DNA of 64,000 nucleotides from contig CP075526.1 of assembly GCA_025808555.1 (NCBI GenBank), positions 310,001 to 374,000 on the forward strand, written 5' to 3'. Below, one piece after another: positions 9,378-17,754 of the stretch. Position numbers and translations under genes: made by a program. The stretch comes from Anaerolineales bacterium. Lineage in GTDB: Bacteria; Chloroflexota; Anaerolineae; Anaerolineales; UBA11579. Position 1 is the first letter of the stretch; each line of letters begins with the position of its first letter. The notes below the pieces were generated by a model. That model did not search any database and was not told where the DNA came from. It saw nothing but the letters and a program-made list of their open reading frames with translations.

Positions 9378-9737
9378 CTATGCTTGCAGGCGGCGCGCCA
9401 ATAAATTCACCAGTTCATCTGGCATATAGGGTTTTTGCAAAAAGTCGTGCGCGCCCCGCTGCAGCGCCTCCTGGCGGTAGTCAATGCCGGAGGTCAGCAG
9501 CACGTAAACATCCTCAAAGCCCGGCTGGGCGCGCAACGCTTCCACCAGCTCGATGCCGTTGGCGCCGCGCAGATTCACATCCGCCACGATGGCGTCAGCC
9601 GGGTTGGTGCGCAGCTCCTCGGCCAGCCGCCCAAAATCGGTCAGGCGATTGACCTTGTAGCCTTCAATGCTTAATAGATCGTGCACCAGTTGGTACAAGA
9701 TCTCTTCGTCTTCCAGCACCAGGATGGTCTTGGCCAT
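9378..9737 (-). CDS. Single-domain response regulator receiver
   Basis: A 119-residue CheY-like receiver with no output domain. The acidic pocket is LEDEE at residues 7-11; the phospho-acceptor Asp lies in ADVNL near residue 53; the conserved Thr/Ser and Lys are in LLTSG (about 80) and LQKPYMP (about 102). It starts 2 bp after the lon stop and precedes the PHP-AlbA gene by 30 bp, so it is probably in the same transcript. No partner kinase is nearby. Confidence 0.88.
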   Translation of the reverse strand: MAKTILVLEDEEILYQLVHDLLSIEGYKVNRLTDFGRLAEELRTNPADAIVADVNLRGANGIELVEALRAQPGFEDVYVLLTSGIDYRQEALQRGAHDFLQKPYMPDELVNLLARRLQA

Positions 9738-9739
9738 GG

Positions 9740-12412
9740 CTATCGCACCGCGCGCTTGCTGCGCGCCTTGGGTTTGTGCCCGTTCTTGGAAGCCGCGACG
9801 GGCTTGGCCGTCTTGCGGGCTGCCTTTTTGGCTGGTTTGCTGGCTGTTGCCTTGGCCGCAGGCTTGGCGGCCTTCTTGGCGACCAGGGCATACTCCAGCA
9901 CTTCGTCCATCGTCTTGACGAACTTGAAGTCAAGCCTGGTGCGCACCTCCTTGGGCAACTCGTCGAGGTCCACCTCATTGCGGGCGGGCAGGATGATGGT
10001 TTTGAGTCCGGCACGGTGGGCGGCCAGCACCTTCTCCTTGATGCCGCCCACGGGCATCACCTGGCCGCGCAGGGTGATCTCGCCGGTCATGCCCACATGG
10101 GCCTTGATCGGCCGCCCGGTGAGCAGCGAGACCAGCGCGGTCACCATGGTGACGCCGGCCGAAGGACCGTCCTTGGGCTGGGCGCCGGCGGGCACGTGCA
10201 GATGCAGGTCGGTGCTCTGGAAGAAGTCCGGCTCGATGCCCAGGTGCTTGGCGCGTGAGCGCACATACGAGAGCGCAGCGCGGGCCGACTCTTGCATCAC
10301 GTCGCCCAACTGGCCGGAGAGCTGGAAGCCTTTGCCGCCGGGCATGCGCGTGGCCTCGATGAACAGCACATCGCCGCCGGTCGGCGTCCACGACAGGCCG
10401 GTCACCACGCCGGGCAGCGAGGTGCGGCTGGCGATCTCCTCCATACGGTAGAAGCGCTGCGGGCCGAGGTGCTCGCGCACCAGCTCGGTCGTCACCTGGA
10501 TCGGCGTTTTGCTGGTGCCTTCTGCGATGCGGGTGACCAGCTTGCGGCACACCGCGCCGATCTGGCGCTCCAGGTTGCGCACGCCGGATTCGCGCGTGTA
10601 GGCGCGGATGATCTGGCGAATGGCATCGTTGCTGAACTTGACCTCGTTCTTGCGCAGTCCGTTCTCACGCAGCTGGCGCGGGATCAAATAATCCTTGGCG
10701 ATCTCCAGCTTGTCGCCCTCGGTGTAGCTGCTCAGGCGAATGATCTCCATGCGGTCACGCAGCGGGCCGGGGATCGTGTCTAGCGAGTTGGCGGTGGTGA
10801 TGAACATCACCTGCGAAAGGTCCAGCGCCACTTCAATATAGTGATCGCGGAACTCGCTGTTCTGCTCGGGGTCCAGCACTTCCAGCAGGGCCGAAGCCGG
10901 ATCGCCGCGGAAGTCGTTGCCCAGCTTGTCCACCTCGTCAAGCATGAAGATGGGGTTGCGCGTGCCGCTGCGGCGCAGGCCCTGCACGATGCGGCCGGGC
11001 AGCGCGCCGATGTAGGTGCGGCGGTGGCCGCGGATCTCAGCCTCGTCGCGCACGCCGCCCAGCGAGATGCGCACGAACTCGCGCTGCAAGGCGCGGGCGA
11101 TCGAGCGCCCCAGCGAGGTCTTGCCCACGCCCGGGGGGCCGACAAAGCACAGGATCACGCCTTCGCGCTCCCGGCGGATCTGGTAATCGTCCTTGGCTCG
11201 CTTGCTGAACTCGGCGCTGCGCTCTGAGCGCAGCTTGCGCACCGCCAAAAATTCCAGAATGCGGTCTTTGACATCCTTGAGGCCATAGTGGTCCTGGTCA
11301 AGCACCTTGCGGGCGTGCTTGATATCCAGATTGTCCACCGTGGTCTTGGCCCACGGGATGGCGATCAACCAATCCAGGTAACTGCGAATGACGCCATACT
11401 CCGCCGAGGCGGTGTTGAGCTTGGACAAGCGGTCCAGCTCACGGCGGGCCTGTTTATCGGCCTCGTCAGGCATCTTGGCTTCGTCAATCTTCTTGCGCAG
11501 CTCTTCCACTTCGGCGGCCACTTCGTCGGTCTCGCCCAGCTCACGCTGGATGGCCTTGAGCTGCTCGCGCAGGAAGTAATCACGCTGCATGCCCTCGATC
11601 TCAGAGCGCGCTTCGTTTTGAATGCGCTGCCCCACTTCCAGCACTTCGATCTCATGGGTCAGGAACTCAACCAGCTTGTGCAGCTTATCGCGCAGAGAGT
11701 CGAGCTCCAGCAGGTCTTGCGATTGGGCCAATTCCATTCGCTGGAAGTTAGCCACCAGGTACGTGGTCTGCAGCGGGTTCTCAAGGTCCATAATGCTGGA
11801 GACCAATTCCTGCGGGATGGTGCCGAGCAGTTCGGCGATGCGCTGGAACTGGTTGCGGGCGCTGCGCGCCAAGGCCTCCACCTCCAGGCCCTCTTCCTCA
11901 AACTCGGGCGCCAGCTCGATCTTGGCTTTAAGGTACGGTTCGGTGGCGGTGAACTCGCCCAGGCGGAAGCGCGCCAGGCCCTGCACCAGCAGGCGAATCG
12001 TGCCATCCGGGGCGCGGAACAAACGGTGCACCGAGGCCACCGTGCCCACCGAGTACAGATCCTCCGGGCCGGGGTTCTCTTTATCCGGGTCCTTGGAGGC
12101 CACCAGGCCAACCAGGCGGCTGCCGGAAACGGAGTCATCCACCAGGCGGATGGAGCGCGGCTGGCCGATGGTGAGCGGCACGCCGGTTTGCGGGTACACC
12201 ACCAGGCCGCGCAGCGGCAGGATGGGCAGCTCGCCCGGTATCTCGGGTAGGCCTTCATCACCGTCGGCATCCGGGCGCGCACTCTTAGCGCGTTTGCCGC
12301 GCGCGATCTTGGTGATAGTGGGCTTGAAGATCAGCTCATGCAATGCATGGCTGTCCTCGGCCTCCATCCAATCCCACATATCAGAAAGTTCATCAAACCA
12401 GGAGCGAGCCAT
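9740..12412 (-). CDS. lon: ATP-dependent Lon protease
   Basis: An 890-residue LonA protease. It has an N-terminal substrate-binding domain ([20 protein letters not shown] near residues 62-81), a coiled coil around 260-310, and an AAA+ module with Walker [10 protein letters not shown] near 422. The protease domain has a Ser-Lys dyad: Ser in [10 protein letters not shown] near 750 and Lys in [13 protein letters not shown] near 792. About 60 residues beyond the family end are Ala/Lys-rich, a possible DNA-binding tail. The N-terminus has an extra acidic, Trp-rich 50 residues before the canonical domain. The ATG overlaps the hsp20 stop by one base, pairing two proteostasis genes. Confidence 0.95.
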   Translation of the reverse strand: MARSWFDELSDMWDWMEAEDSHALHELIFKPTITKIARGKRAKSARPDADGDEGLPEIPGELPILPLRGLVVYPQTGVPLTIGQPRSIRLVDDSVSGSRLVGLVASKDPDKENPGPEDLYSVGTVASVHRLFRAPDGTIRLLVQGLARFRLGEFTATEPYLKAKIELAPEFEEEGLEVEALARSARNQFQRIAELLGTIPQELVSSIMDLENPLQTTYLVANFQRMELAQSQDLLELDSLRDKLHKLVEFLTHEIEVLEVGQRIQNEARSEIEGMQRDYFLREQLKAIQRELGETDEVAAEVEELRKKIDEAKMPDEADKQARRELDRLSKLNTASAEYGVIRSYLDWLIAIPWAKTTVDNLDIKHARKVLDQDHYGLKDVKDRILEFLAVRKLRSERSAEFSKRAKDDYQIRREREGVILCFVGPPGVGKTSLGRSIARALQREFVRISLGGVRDEAEIRGHRRTYIGALPGRIVQGLRRSGTRNPIFMLDEVDKLGNDFRGDPASALLEVLDPEQNSEFRDHYIEVALDLSQVMFITTANSLDTIPGPLRDRMEIIRLSSYTEGDKLEIAKDYLIPRQLRENGLRKNEVKFSNDAIRQIIRAYTRESGVRNLERQIGAVCRKLVTRIAEGTSKTPIQVTTELVREHLGPQRFYRMEEIASRTSLPGVVTGLSWTPTGGDVLFIEATRMPGGKGFQLSGQLGDVMQESARAALSYVRSRAKHLGIEPDFFQSTDLHLHVPAGAQPKDGPSAGVTMVTALVSLLTGRPIKAHVGMTGEITLRGQVMPVGGIKEKVLAAHRAGLKTIILPARNEVDLDELPKEVRTRLDFKFVKTMDEVLEYALVAKKAAKPAAKATASKPAKKAARKTAKPVAASKNGHKPKARSKRAVR

Positions 12413-12828
12413 TAGGATGCTCTCACTTTCGGTAACGTCACAGTTAAAAATCCATCTTGATATACAGCCTGAATGCCGTCGGTGTTGACTTCACCGGGCA
12501 GCTGCAGCCCGCTGAGGAATTCGCCAAAGCGCACTTCCATTTGATAATAGGCCGCCTGCTCGTTGAGCGGTTCCACCGGCTGCTGGCGCAGGCCGTACAC
12601 CGCCATCTCGCGCCCCTCAATGGCAATGTTGAGCTCGGCTTCCTGCATGCCGGCCACCTCCACGCGCACCAGGTAGGCCTGCTCGGTCTCGAGCAGGTCC
12701 GTGGGCGGCCGCCACAGGTGCGGCCGGGCCGCCCACTGGCGTGAGATCGCCGTCAGCCGGAATCGCACCTCCTGGGGATTACCCCAGGCGGAGCGAGCGG
12801 TTAACTTGTCTATTTCGGTTTCGTGCAT
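12412..12828 (-). CDS. Small heat-shock protein, Hsp20/alpha-crystallin family
   Basis: A 138-residue protein with an alpha-crystallin domain from about residue 42 to 130: [18 protein letters not shown] at its start and the closing beta strand [10 protein letters not shown]. It acts as an ATP-independent holdase and is immediately upstream of lon. I chose the ATG at 12828, followed by HETEID, because the frame further upstream to 12951 encodes an Arg/Pro-rich shadow running over the tpx gene end. The sequence TATTGCGA precedes the start and no good ribosome binding site is seen. A 15-bp inverted repeat at 12846-12860 lies just upstream. Confidence 0.88.
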   Translation of the reverse strand: MHETEIDKLTARSAWGNPQEVRFRLTAISRQWAARPHLWRPPTDLLETEQAYLVRVEVAGMQEAELNIAIEGREMAVYGLRQQPVEPLNEQAAYYQMEVRFGEFLSGLQLPGEVNTDGIQAVYQDGFLTVTLPKVRAS

Positions 12829-12845
12829 GTATTGCGATGGGACGC

Positions 12846-12860
12846 GTTCCCTAGGGGAAC
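12846..12860. promoter_or_regulatory. Inverted repeat upstream of hsp20, possible operator
   Basis: GTTCCC-TAG-GGGAAC, a perfect 6-bp inverted repeat with a 3-bp centre, lying 18 bp upstream of the hsp20 start in the 64-bp gap after tpx. It is neither CIRCE nor an HspR (HAIR) site. Its role is inferred from position only. Confidence 0.35.
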
Positions 12861-12892
12861 GGCACCGCACGCTGCGGCCTGGCCGCCTGTAA

Positions 12893-13414
12893 CTAAGAAG
12901 CCAGGGCGGCCTTGGCGGCTTCCAGCACGGCAGCATAGTCCGGTTGGTCACCCAGGGCCTTCATGTAATCAGCGTAGGTCACTTTGCCTTTGCGGTCAAC
13001 AACAAACACGGCGCGGCGCAGGATACGGCGGTCCTTGATCAAGGCACCGTAAGACTGGCCAAAATTGGTGTCGTACGCGTCAGAATACGTTGTCACGCGT
13101 TCCACACCGCTGGCGGCGCACCAGTTGCTGAGTGTATACGGCAGGTCCGTGCTAACGGTAACAATTGCAATATCAGGGTTCAGCGAGGCGGCTTCTTCAT
13201 TAAAGCGCTTGGCTTCCGCATCACACACGCTGGTGTTCAGCGAGGGTACGGCAGCAATAACACGCACTTTGCCTTCGGTGGCTTTCAGTACATCCACCAC
13301 TGTCCAATCCTTGGCGCGCAGAGTGAATTCAGGCGCCTGCTGGCCCACTTCAATATCGGGGCCTACAATGGTGACATCCTGCCCTGCCAGTTGCAATAAA
13401 CCGTTGCGTTCCAT
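12893..13414 (-). CDS. tpx: Thiol peroxidase (Tpx, atypical 2-Cys peroxiredoxin)
   Basis: A 173-residue peroxiredoxin that reduces hydroperoxides with electrons from thioredoxin. Counting from the first of two Met codons, the peroxidatic Cys is residue 65 in NTSVCDAEAKRFNEEA and the resolving Cys is residue 100 in LSNWCAASGV, the Tpx pairing. PEFTL and the conserved Pro/Thr around residues 58-62 fit the fold. I chose the second ATG (13414) because AGGAG is 4-5 nt from it but only 1-2 nt from the first. It may be co-transcribed with hsp20-lon, 64 bp downstream. Confidence 0.93.
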   Translation of the reverse strand: MERNGLLQLAGQDVTIVGPDIEVGQQAPEFTLRAKDWTVVDVLKATEGKVRVIAAVPSLNTSVCDAEAKRFNEEAASLNPDIAIVTVSTDLPYTLSNWCAASGVERVTTYSDAYDTNFGQSYGALIKDRRILRRAVFVVDRKGKVTYADYMKALGDQPDYAAVLEAAKAALAS

Positions 13415-13548
13415 CATTCTCCTATCTAAATAGATCAGGTCTTCTCAATATGCAATATAGACGACGACCTGTGCCCATATTTTACCCTTCAAAGGCCGCG
13501 TTCCCTGCCGGCGCAACCACCAGGGCTGGAGTGTAGAATTGATCCGTT

Positions 13549-14745
13549 ATGCGTACATTACGCTGGTGGCAACATGCCCTTTTGGCGGCGCTCCTTACGC
13601 CAGCGCTTTTTGCCATCTTCACGGTCTACCAGTTCAGCCTGCCCGACCCTGAAGCGTTCAGCCCCCAGGTATTCTTCGTAGCCGCTGTCCTGCTGCTGGC
13701 TGGAGCCGTGCGCATGGGCCGCCACCCCCTGCGCTGGGTCTATTGGCTTATCGTCGCAATGTGCCTTCTCATCTTTCTGGACGAGATCGCCTACGGCGTT
13801 GAACTGCTGGACTTCCAGCCCATTTACATTGAACGCTACAACTTCTATATACGCGATCTGCACAGCTCCATCGGCTTCCTCCGCGGCGTGCTGGACGAAT
13901 GGCTGCCCGATGCCGGCTGGAACCCGGCCCTGTTCGCCACGCTGATGCGCATCAGCGGTGTTGTGGCCCTTGGCCTGCTGGCCATGTGGGCGCTGGCCCG
14001 CCACAGGCTACAGGCGGCCGGCGAGCCTGCCTGGCAGGCGCGCATTCTGCGCCTCACCCTGTGGGCCAGCCTGCTGACCAGCCTGGCCACCCTAAGCTTC
14101 ATGCTCTGGCTGCCCGGAGACCCCAAGAACGCGCTCGTGCTCGGCCTCTCACCCACCCGTCTGGCTATGGTGGCGGGCTTGACCGCCGCAGCGGCCCTGC
14201 CCGCTTGGCTGCTGCGGCTGCCGCAGCGTTGGCCGGCCCTGCAGGCGCGCATCAACGCCTGGTTAGGCCGCCGCGCCCTGCGGGTGGCCGCCAGCCTGCT
14301 GCTGGCGGCCGTGGCGCTGGCCGCGCTTTGGTATCAGCTCAACGCCAGCTTCACGTTCCTGCCAGACGATCTGGTGCGCCTGGAGCGCGTGATGCCCGTG
14401 GTGATATGGGCCATGGCGCAAGCAGCTTGGCTGTGGCTGGCCGTGCAGATCTGGAGCGGCCGCCTGCGCACGCCTGCCATCATCATGCTGCGAGATGTGC
14501 TGCAAGCCTTCGGCCAGCACCCCACGTTCATTTATGTGGCAGCCGCCCTGCTGGTGATCTTTGTCGCCCAATTGATCGACCAGAATTATTTGCCGCTGGA
14601 CGATATGCTCTATACGCCCAACTATCGTATTCAGCATTGGGCGGGCTGGACCGAGGAAACGTTGGAGATGATCGGCGCGTTCTTGTTTGCCATTGCCGCC
14701 TTTGTCATGCCCGGCAAACCTGCCGGACAAAAAAGCCGCCGCTAA
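13549..14745 (+). CDS. Polytopic integral membrane protein, unknown function
   Basis: A 398-residue protein with about nine to ten hydrophobic helices (for example residues 10-28, 40-57, 64-82, 138-157 and 175-193) and no catalytic motif I recognise. A loop at about 85-125 between helices is acidic and Tyr-rich. A TAGAAT box ends 9 nt before the ATG, so the message is probably nearly leaderless. It is monocistronic: its stop codon sits in the loop of a strong terminator hairpin. Convergent with the ubiquitin-like operon. Confidence 0.7.
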   Translation: MRTLRWWQHALLAALLTPALFAIFTVYQFSLPDPEAFSPQVFFVAAVLLLAGAVRMGRHPLRWVYWLIVAMCLLIFLDEIAYGVELLDFQPIYIERYNFYIRDLHSSIGFLRGVLDEWLPDAGWNPALFATLMRISGVVALGLLAMWALARHRLQAAGEPAWQARILRLTLWASLLTSLATLSFMLWLPGDPKNALVLGLSPTRLAMVAGLTAAAALPAWLLRLPQRWPALQARINAWLGRRALRVAASLLLAAVALAALWYQLNASFTFLPDDLVRLERVMPVVIWAMAQAAWLWLAVQIWSGRLRTPAIIMLRDVLQAFGQHPTFIYVAAALLVIFVAQLIDQNYLPLDDMLYTPNYRIQHWAGWTEETLEMIGAFLFAIAAFVMPGKPAGQKSRR

Positions 14746-14758
14746 TGCGGCGGCTTTT
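14731..14758. terminator. Bidirectional rho-independent terminator with stop codon in the loop
   Basis: A perfect 12-bp stem, AAAAGCCGCCGC / GCGGCGGCTTTT, with loop TAAT. The TAA in the loop (14743-14745) is the stop codon of the membrane-protein gene. The T/A flanks serve both strands, so it can also end the minus-strand operon whose last stop is at 14769. Confidence 0.9.
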
Positions 14759-14768
14759 TATATAGCCA

Positions 14769-15911
14769 CTAGTCTTTCAGCTTGATGCGCGGCCGCTTGC
14801 CAAACGGCTTGCGGCGCGGTTGCGCCCGGCCGCCCGCCTTCGGGTTACTCGCACTGGCGCCTTGTCGCATGCCGCCCACGATCAGCGGCAACGCTACCAG
14901 CAGCGCCAGGCCGCCCACAATGGCCGCAAACAGCGGCCAGGCAGCAGGCTGTTCGACCTCAGGCACCAGACCACCGGGGTTGTATCGAGCTTCGCTCGAT
15001 TCGCCGTTGGCTGCGCCAACGGCATCCGCTCCAAGGCTGACGCTCAGCGAGCGGTTGACGCCGTCACGCAGCGTAGCGGGCGAGATGTAGCTGAGCTGGT
15101 ATTCACTCTGCAGGGCGTACGAGTATGCAGCGTACAAGCGCGTCAGGCTTTCTTCATCCTCCGCATAACCATACTGCCCGCCAGACTGCGCCGCCAGGTC
15201 TTGCAGGCCGGGCTCGTCAATGCCGCTCATGCGGTCGCCGCCCGGTGTGCCCAGGCCCACGGTGGAGATGGACGCGCCTTCATCCTGCACCCGCGCCACC
15301 ACATCCGGTGCATTCCATTGGCTGGAGTTATCCAGACCGTCGGTCAACACAATGATGGCTTTGCGCCCCTGCACGCCTTCCAGTCCATCCAGCGCGGTCA
15401 TCAAGGCGTTGAACATGGCGGTGTCATCATCGCCCTGCAGGCTGTCAATGGCGCTGTGCAGCGCAGCCTGGTCAGAGGTCAGCCCCTGCACGGTGCGCAC
15501 CTGGGTGTTGAATGAGATCAAGCCGGTCTGGTCTTGCGGACGCATGCGCTCCACAAACTGGTGCGCGGCCGCCTTGGCCGAGTCCAGCTTGCCGTCAGGG
15601 TTCATGCTGCCGGATACATCCATCACCAGCATAGTGGTCAGGGCTTCTACTTCACCAAAACCCTCGATCTGGTCCAGCGCGATGGGCTGGCCGTTCTCCA
15701 TAATGACGAAGCGGCTCGGGTCCACCGGATACGGGTTGCCGTCCGCATCCGTCACCGAGACAAAGAAGGTGACCCGCGGGAACTGCGAAGTATCCACCTG
15801 GGTGATGCGCACCTGCACGCTCTCCTCCTGCGCCAGCGGCGCGAAGGCCAGGCCGGACAGCAGGTTGAGCGCCAGAATGATGCCAAGCGTTAAACGAGTG
15901 AGTGTCTGCAT
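14769..15911 (-). CDS. Secreted/membrane-anchored VWA-domain protein, last gene of ubiquitin-like operon
   Basis: A 380-residue protein with an N-terminal signal peptide (residues 1-28) and a beta-sandwich-like segment (30-90). A von Willebrand factor A domain runs from about 91 to 265, with an intact MIDAS (DVSGS at residues 98-102 and TDG at 190-192). A transmembrane helix follows at about 325-347, then a basic C-terminal tail ending PRIKLKD. The same PRIKLK tail ends the E2 of this operon. Residues around 296-311 are encoded by two hairpin repeats (see 14984-15023). It starts 2 bp after the FHA gene, with AGAGG five nt before the ATG. Role: metal-dependent adhesion or assembly, inferred. 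Confidence 0.85.
   Translation of the reverse strand: MQTLTRLTLGIILALNLLSGLAFAPLAQEESVQVRITQVDTSQFPRVTFFVSVTDADGNPYPVDPSRFVIMENGQPIALDQIEGFGEVEALTTMLVMDVSGSMNPDGKLDSAKAAAHQFVERMRPQDQTGLISFNTQVRTVQGLTSDQAALHSAIDSLQGDDDTAMFNALMTALDGLEGVQGRKAIIVLTDGLDNSSQWNAPDVVARVQDEGASISTVGLGTPGGDRMSGIDEPGLQDLAAQSGGQYGYAEDEESLTRLYAAYSYALQSEYQLSYISPATLRDGVNRSLSVSLGADAVGAANGESSEARYNPGGLVPEVEQPAAWPLFAAIVGGLALLVALPLIVGGMRQGASASNPKAGGRAQPRRKPFGKRPRIKLKD
14984..15023. repeat. Two adjacent hairpins inside the VWA coding sequence
   Basis: The pair is ATCGAGC-TTC-GCTCGAT at 14984-15000 and a perfect 9-bp stem with a 3-nt loop (GCCGTTGGC-TGC-GCCAACGGC) at 15003-15023. On the coding strand the loops read GCGAAGC and GCGCAGC, the very stable GCGNAGC mini-hairpin class. 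They are translated in frame as a short linker between the VWA domain and the membrane helix. Confidence 0.75.
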
Positions 15912-15913
15912 GC

Positions 15914-16771
15914 TTACCTCTTCTCGTGATAGACAAGTTGAGTATTGCCAACCCGAATGGCCTGTTCATCCAGCAGGCGGGCTTGCTCCACCTTGCGCCC
16001 GTTGATGAAAGTGCCCTTCTGGCTCATGTCACGAATATTCATATGGGTGTCGCCGCCGCTCAGCATGGCGTGCTGCGGGTCAATGTCCGGGTCGGGCAGC
16101 ACGATGTCTGCCTTGAGGGCGCTGCTGCCCACATAGGCGGTTGGCCCGTTGGCATGGATGAACTTATCTAGCACGAATTCCGTGCCTTTGAGCTTGCCGC
16201 TGACCACTTCCAGCCAGGCCCGCGAGAGCAGCAGCACCACCAGCGCAATCAGCGCGCCGATGGCCGCGCCCAGCAAGCCCAGGCCGATGGCTTTGCCGAT
16301 GAGCGCATCGGCAAAGCGCTCACGCGCCAGCTCCAGCAAGGCGCCGCCGATGGCGCCGCCTAGCAACCCGCCCAAGGCGGGCTTCCACATCTGAGCGCCG
16401 CTGCTGAAGCCCAGCCCGGCGCCAATGAAGCCGCCGAACACAGCCCAGCCCAGCGCCCGCGTCCAGCTCTCGCCGCCCAATACCTGGAAGGCGGCTTCGG
16501 CCAGCGGCAGGCCAATCGCACCGCCCACCAGGCCGAATAGGCCATTGGTGAGGCCGGCGCGCACGGCATAGCCAGGGCTGCGCAGGGCGGCGCCCTCGCT
16601 CATGCCGATCAGCGCGCCGATGCAAAAGCCGATCAGCCCGCCCACCACCACTTCGCTGAGATAAACATTCTGGGTGAACGAGAGGCCCAGCACATTGCTG
16701 GCCTGCCAGCCGATCAACCCGCCAATTGCCCCCAGCAGGGTGTAGTAATACAAGCGTGTCATCCGGTTCAT
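15914..16771 (-). CDS. Membrane protein with C-terminal FHA domain
   Basis: A 285-residue protein. Residues 8-185 are Gly-rich, with repeated GGxIG patterns forming about six transmembrane helices (glycine-zipper-like). Residues about 195-285 are a forkhead-associated domain. Several phosphothreonine-binding residues are replaced: the Gly-Arg of strand 3-4 is Gly215-Ser216, the Ser before His-Ala is Asp231, and the Asn of the STNGT motif is Lys252 (SQKGTFING). The fold looks intact but classical phosphopeptide binding is doubtful. It overlaps the JAB gene by ATGA and precedes VWA by 2 bp. Confidence 0.85.
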   Translation of the reverse strand: MNRMTRLYYYTLLGAIGGLIGWQASNVLGLSFTQNVYLSEVVVGGLIGFCIGALIGMSEGAALRSPGYAVRAGLTNGLFGLVGGAIGLPLAEAAFQVLGGESWTRALGWAVFGGFIGAGLGFSSGAQMWKPALGGLLGGAIGGALLELARERFADALIGKAIGLGLLGAAIGALIALVVLLLSRAWLEVVSGKLKGTEFVLDKFIHANGPTAYVGSSALKADIVLPDPDIDPQHAMLSGGDTHMNIRDMSQKGTFINGRKVEQARLLDEQAIRVGNTQLVYHEKR

Positions 16772-17688
16772 TGCTTATTCTCCGTTTTTGGGGGCTCTTG
16801 CTCAGGCAGAGCCTGAGCTGGATGTTCAGGCTTCGCCTGAATATCCGATTGCGGTTTGACCGCGGGCTTCGCCTGAGCGTCAGTTTGCGGTTTCACCGCT
16901 GCTGGCTTCGCCTCGGCTTGCGGCTTCGTCACCTTGGCTTTGGCGCTAACCGTCTTGACTCCTACCGGCCGCGTATCCGTGATCTCTGCGCGGCTGGGCT
17001 CAGCCTTAGGGCTGGCCGGCGGCTGCGTTGCAGATGCAGCCGGTTTTGGCCGCGGCACGGCCCGCAAGTTGGTCCAGTCCACTACGCTCTCCATGCTGCT
17101 GGAGTGCAGCTCATAAAAGCCGCTGTAACGACGCGGCGAAAGCTCGCCATCCTTGCGTACAAATAAACCTGCCTGGCGTGTATGCGGCTCCACTACCAAG
17201 GCCACCTGCCACGCCTGCGGAAAAAAGTGATCGTGCAGCCAGGTGTCGTAGCCTGAAAGAAAGATGCCCATACGCGGGTGGGTGTGATACCAACCCACCA
17301 CGCACTTGTTCTCGTATTGCTCCTCAAGGGCCGAAAGCATCGCCACCTGGCTGTCATGCGTGAAGGTGAGGAAGGTGCTACCCGAGCGCACTTGCTGCGC
17401 CGGCAGCAGCGCCTCCACCACCACGAACTCGGTGCCCGCGCGCCCATCCCGGCACCAGCGCCCAGCCAGCCAGCCGCCCACTTCGTTGTCCATATCGCTG
17501 GCGGCGTGCAGCGCGATGGTCTTGATCACGCTCTGCGTGAAGAAGACCGGCAGCGCCGGCTGGGCCGCATCCTCGCCCGCCGCCAGCCAGCGCTGAGCGC
17601 GACTTAACGGCAGGCGGGCGCGGCGCGGGGCGCCTAGCGGGCTTTGGAGTCCGCCGGGCTTATTGGGAGTGGAGGTGGATGTGCTCAT
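16768..17688 (-). CDS. JAB/MPN (JAMM) metalloprotease, candidate deubiquitinase of the operon
   Basis: A 306-residue protein. Residues about 47-200 are a JAB/MPN domain with the complete JAMM motif: Glu69 in DNEVGGWL, and His135-x-His137 with Asp148 in HTHPRMGIFLSGYD. In ubiquitin systems such zinc proteases trim Ubl precursors or remove Ubl from targets. The C-terminal 95 residues are a Lys/Pro/Gln/Ala repeat tail built on hairpin-forming DNA. I chose the ATG at 17688 (STSTSTPN follows); another ATG at 17754 directly abuts the Ubl stop and would add 22 residues read through a hairpin. Overlaps the FHA gene by ATGA. Confidence 0.9.
   Translation of the reverse strand: MSTSTSTPNKPGGLQSPLGAPRRARLPLSRAQRWLAAGEDAAQPALPVFFTQSVIKTIALHAASDMDNEVGGWLAGRWCRDGRAGTEFVVVEALLPAQQVRSGSTFLTFTHDSQVAMLSALEEQYENKCVVGWYHTHPRMGIFLSGYDTWLHDHFFPQAWQVALVVEPHTRQAGLFVRKDGELSPRRYSGFYELHSSSMESVVDWTNLRAVPRPKPAASATQPPASPKAEPSRAEITDTRPVGVKTVSAKAKVTKPQAEAKPAAVKPQTDAQAKPAVKPQSDIQAKPEHPAQALPEQEPPKTENKQ
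16800..16911. repeat. Cluster of hairpins in the 3' end of the JAB gene
   Basis: Successive short palindromes: GCTCAGGC-AGA-GCCTGAGC (16800-16818), TTCAGGC-TTC-GCCTGAA (16825-16841), GCGGT-TTG-ACCGC (16851-16863), GGC-TTC-GCC (16865-16873), GCGGT-TTC-ACCGC (16887-16899) and GGC-TTC-GCC (16903-16911). All are in frame and encode the low-complexity Lys-Pro-Gln tail with near-repeats of AVKPQ.D.QAKP. Confidence 0.8.
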
Positions 17689-17704
17689 GGCGTTGGCCTT
17701 GCGC

Positions 17705-17747
17705 TGTCCGGGTGGCCATGTTGCGAATGCAACATGACCACCCGACA
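17705..17747 (-). other. Intercistronic hairpin between Ubl and JAB genes
   Basis: An imperfect long stem (GGGTGGcCATGTTGC / GCAACATGaCCACCC) with loop GAAT and no U-run. It lies in the only sizeable gap downstream of the free Ubl. It could stabilise the 3' end of the upstream mRNA and uncouple Ubl output from JAB output; this role is inferred. Confidence 0.55.
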
Positions 17748-17754
17748 GCAGCAT

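Noticed and set aside
12829-12892. CIRCE or HAIR heat-shock operator before hsp20
   Set aside because: Neither TTAGCACTC-N9-GAGTGCTAA nor CTTGAGT-N7-ACTCAAG is present; only an unrelated inverted repeat is seen.
12829-12951. Longer N-terminus of Hsp20
   Set aside because: Arg/Pro-rich sequence without family similarity that runs over the tpx 3' end.
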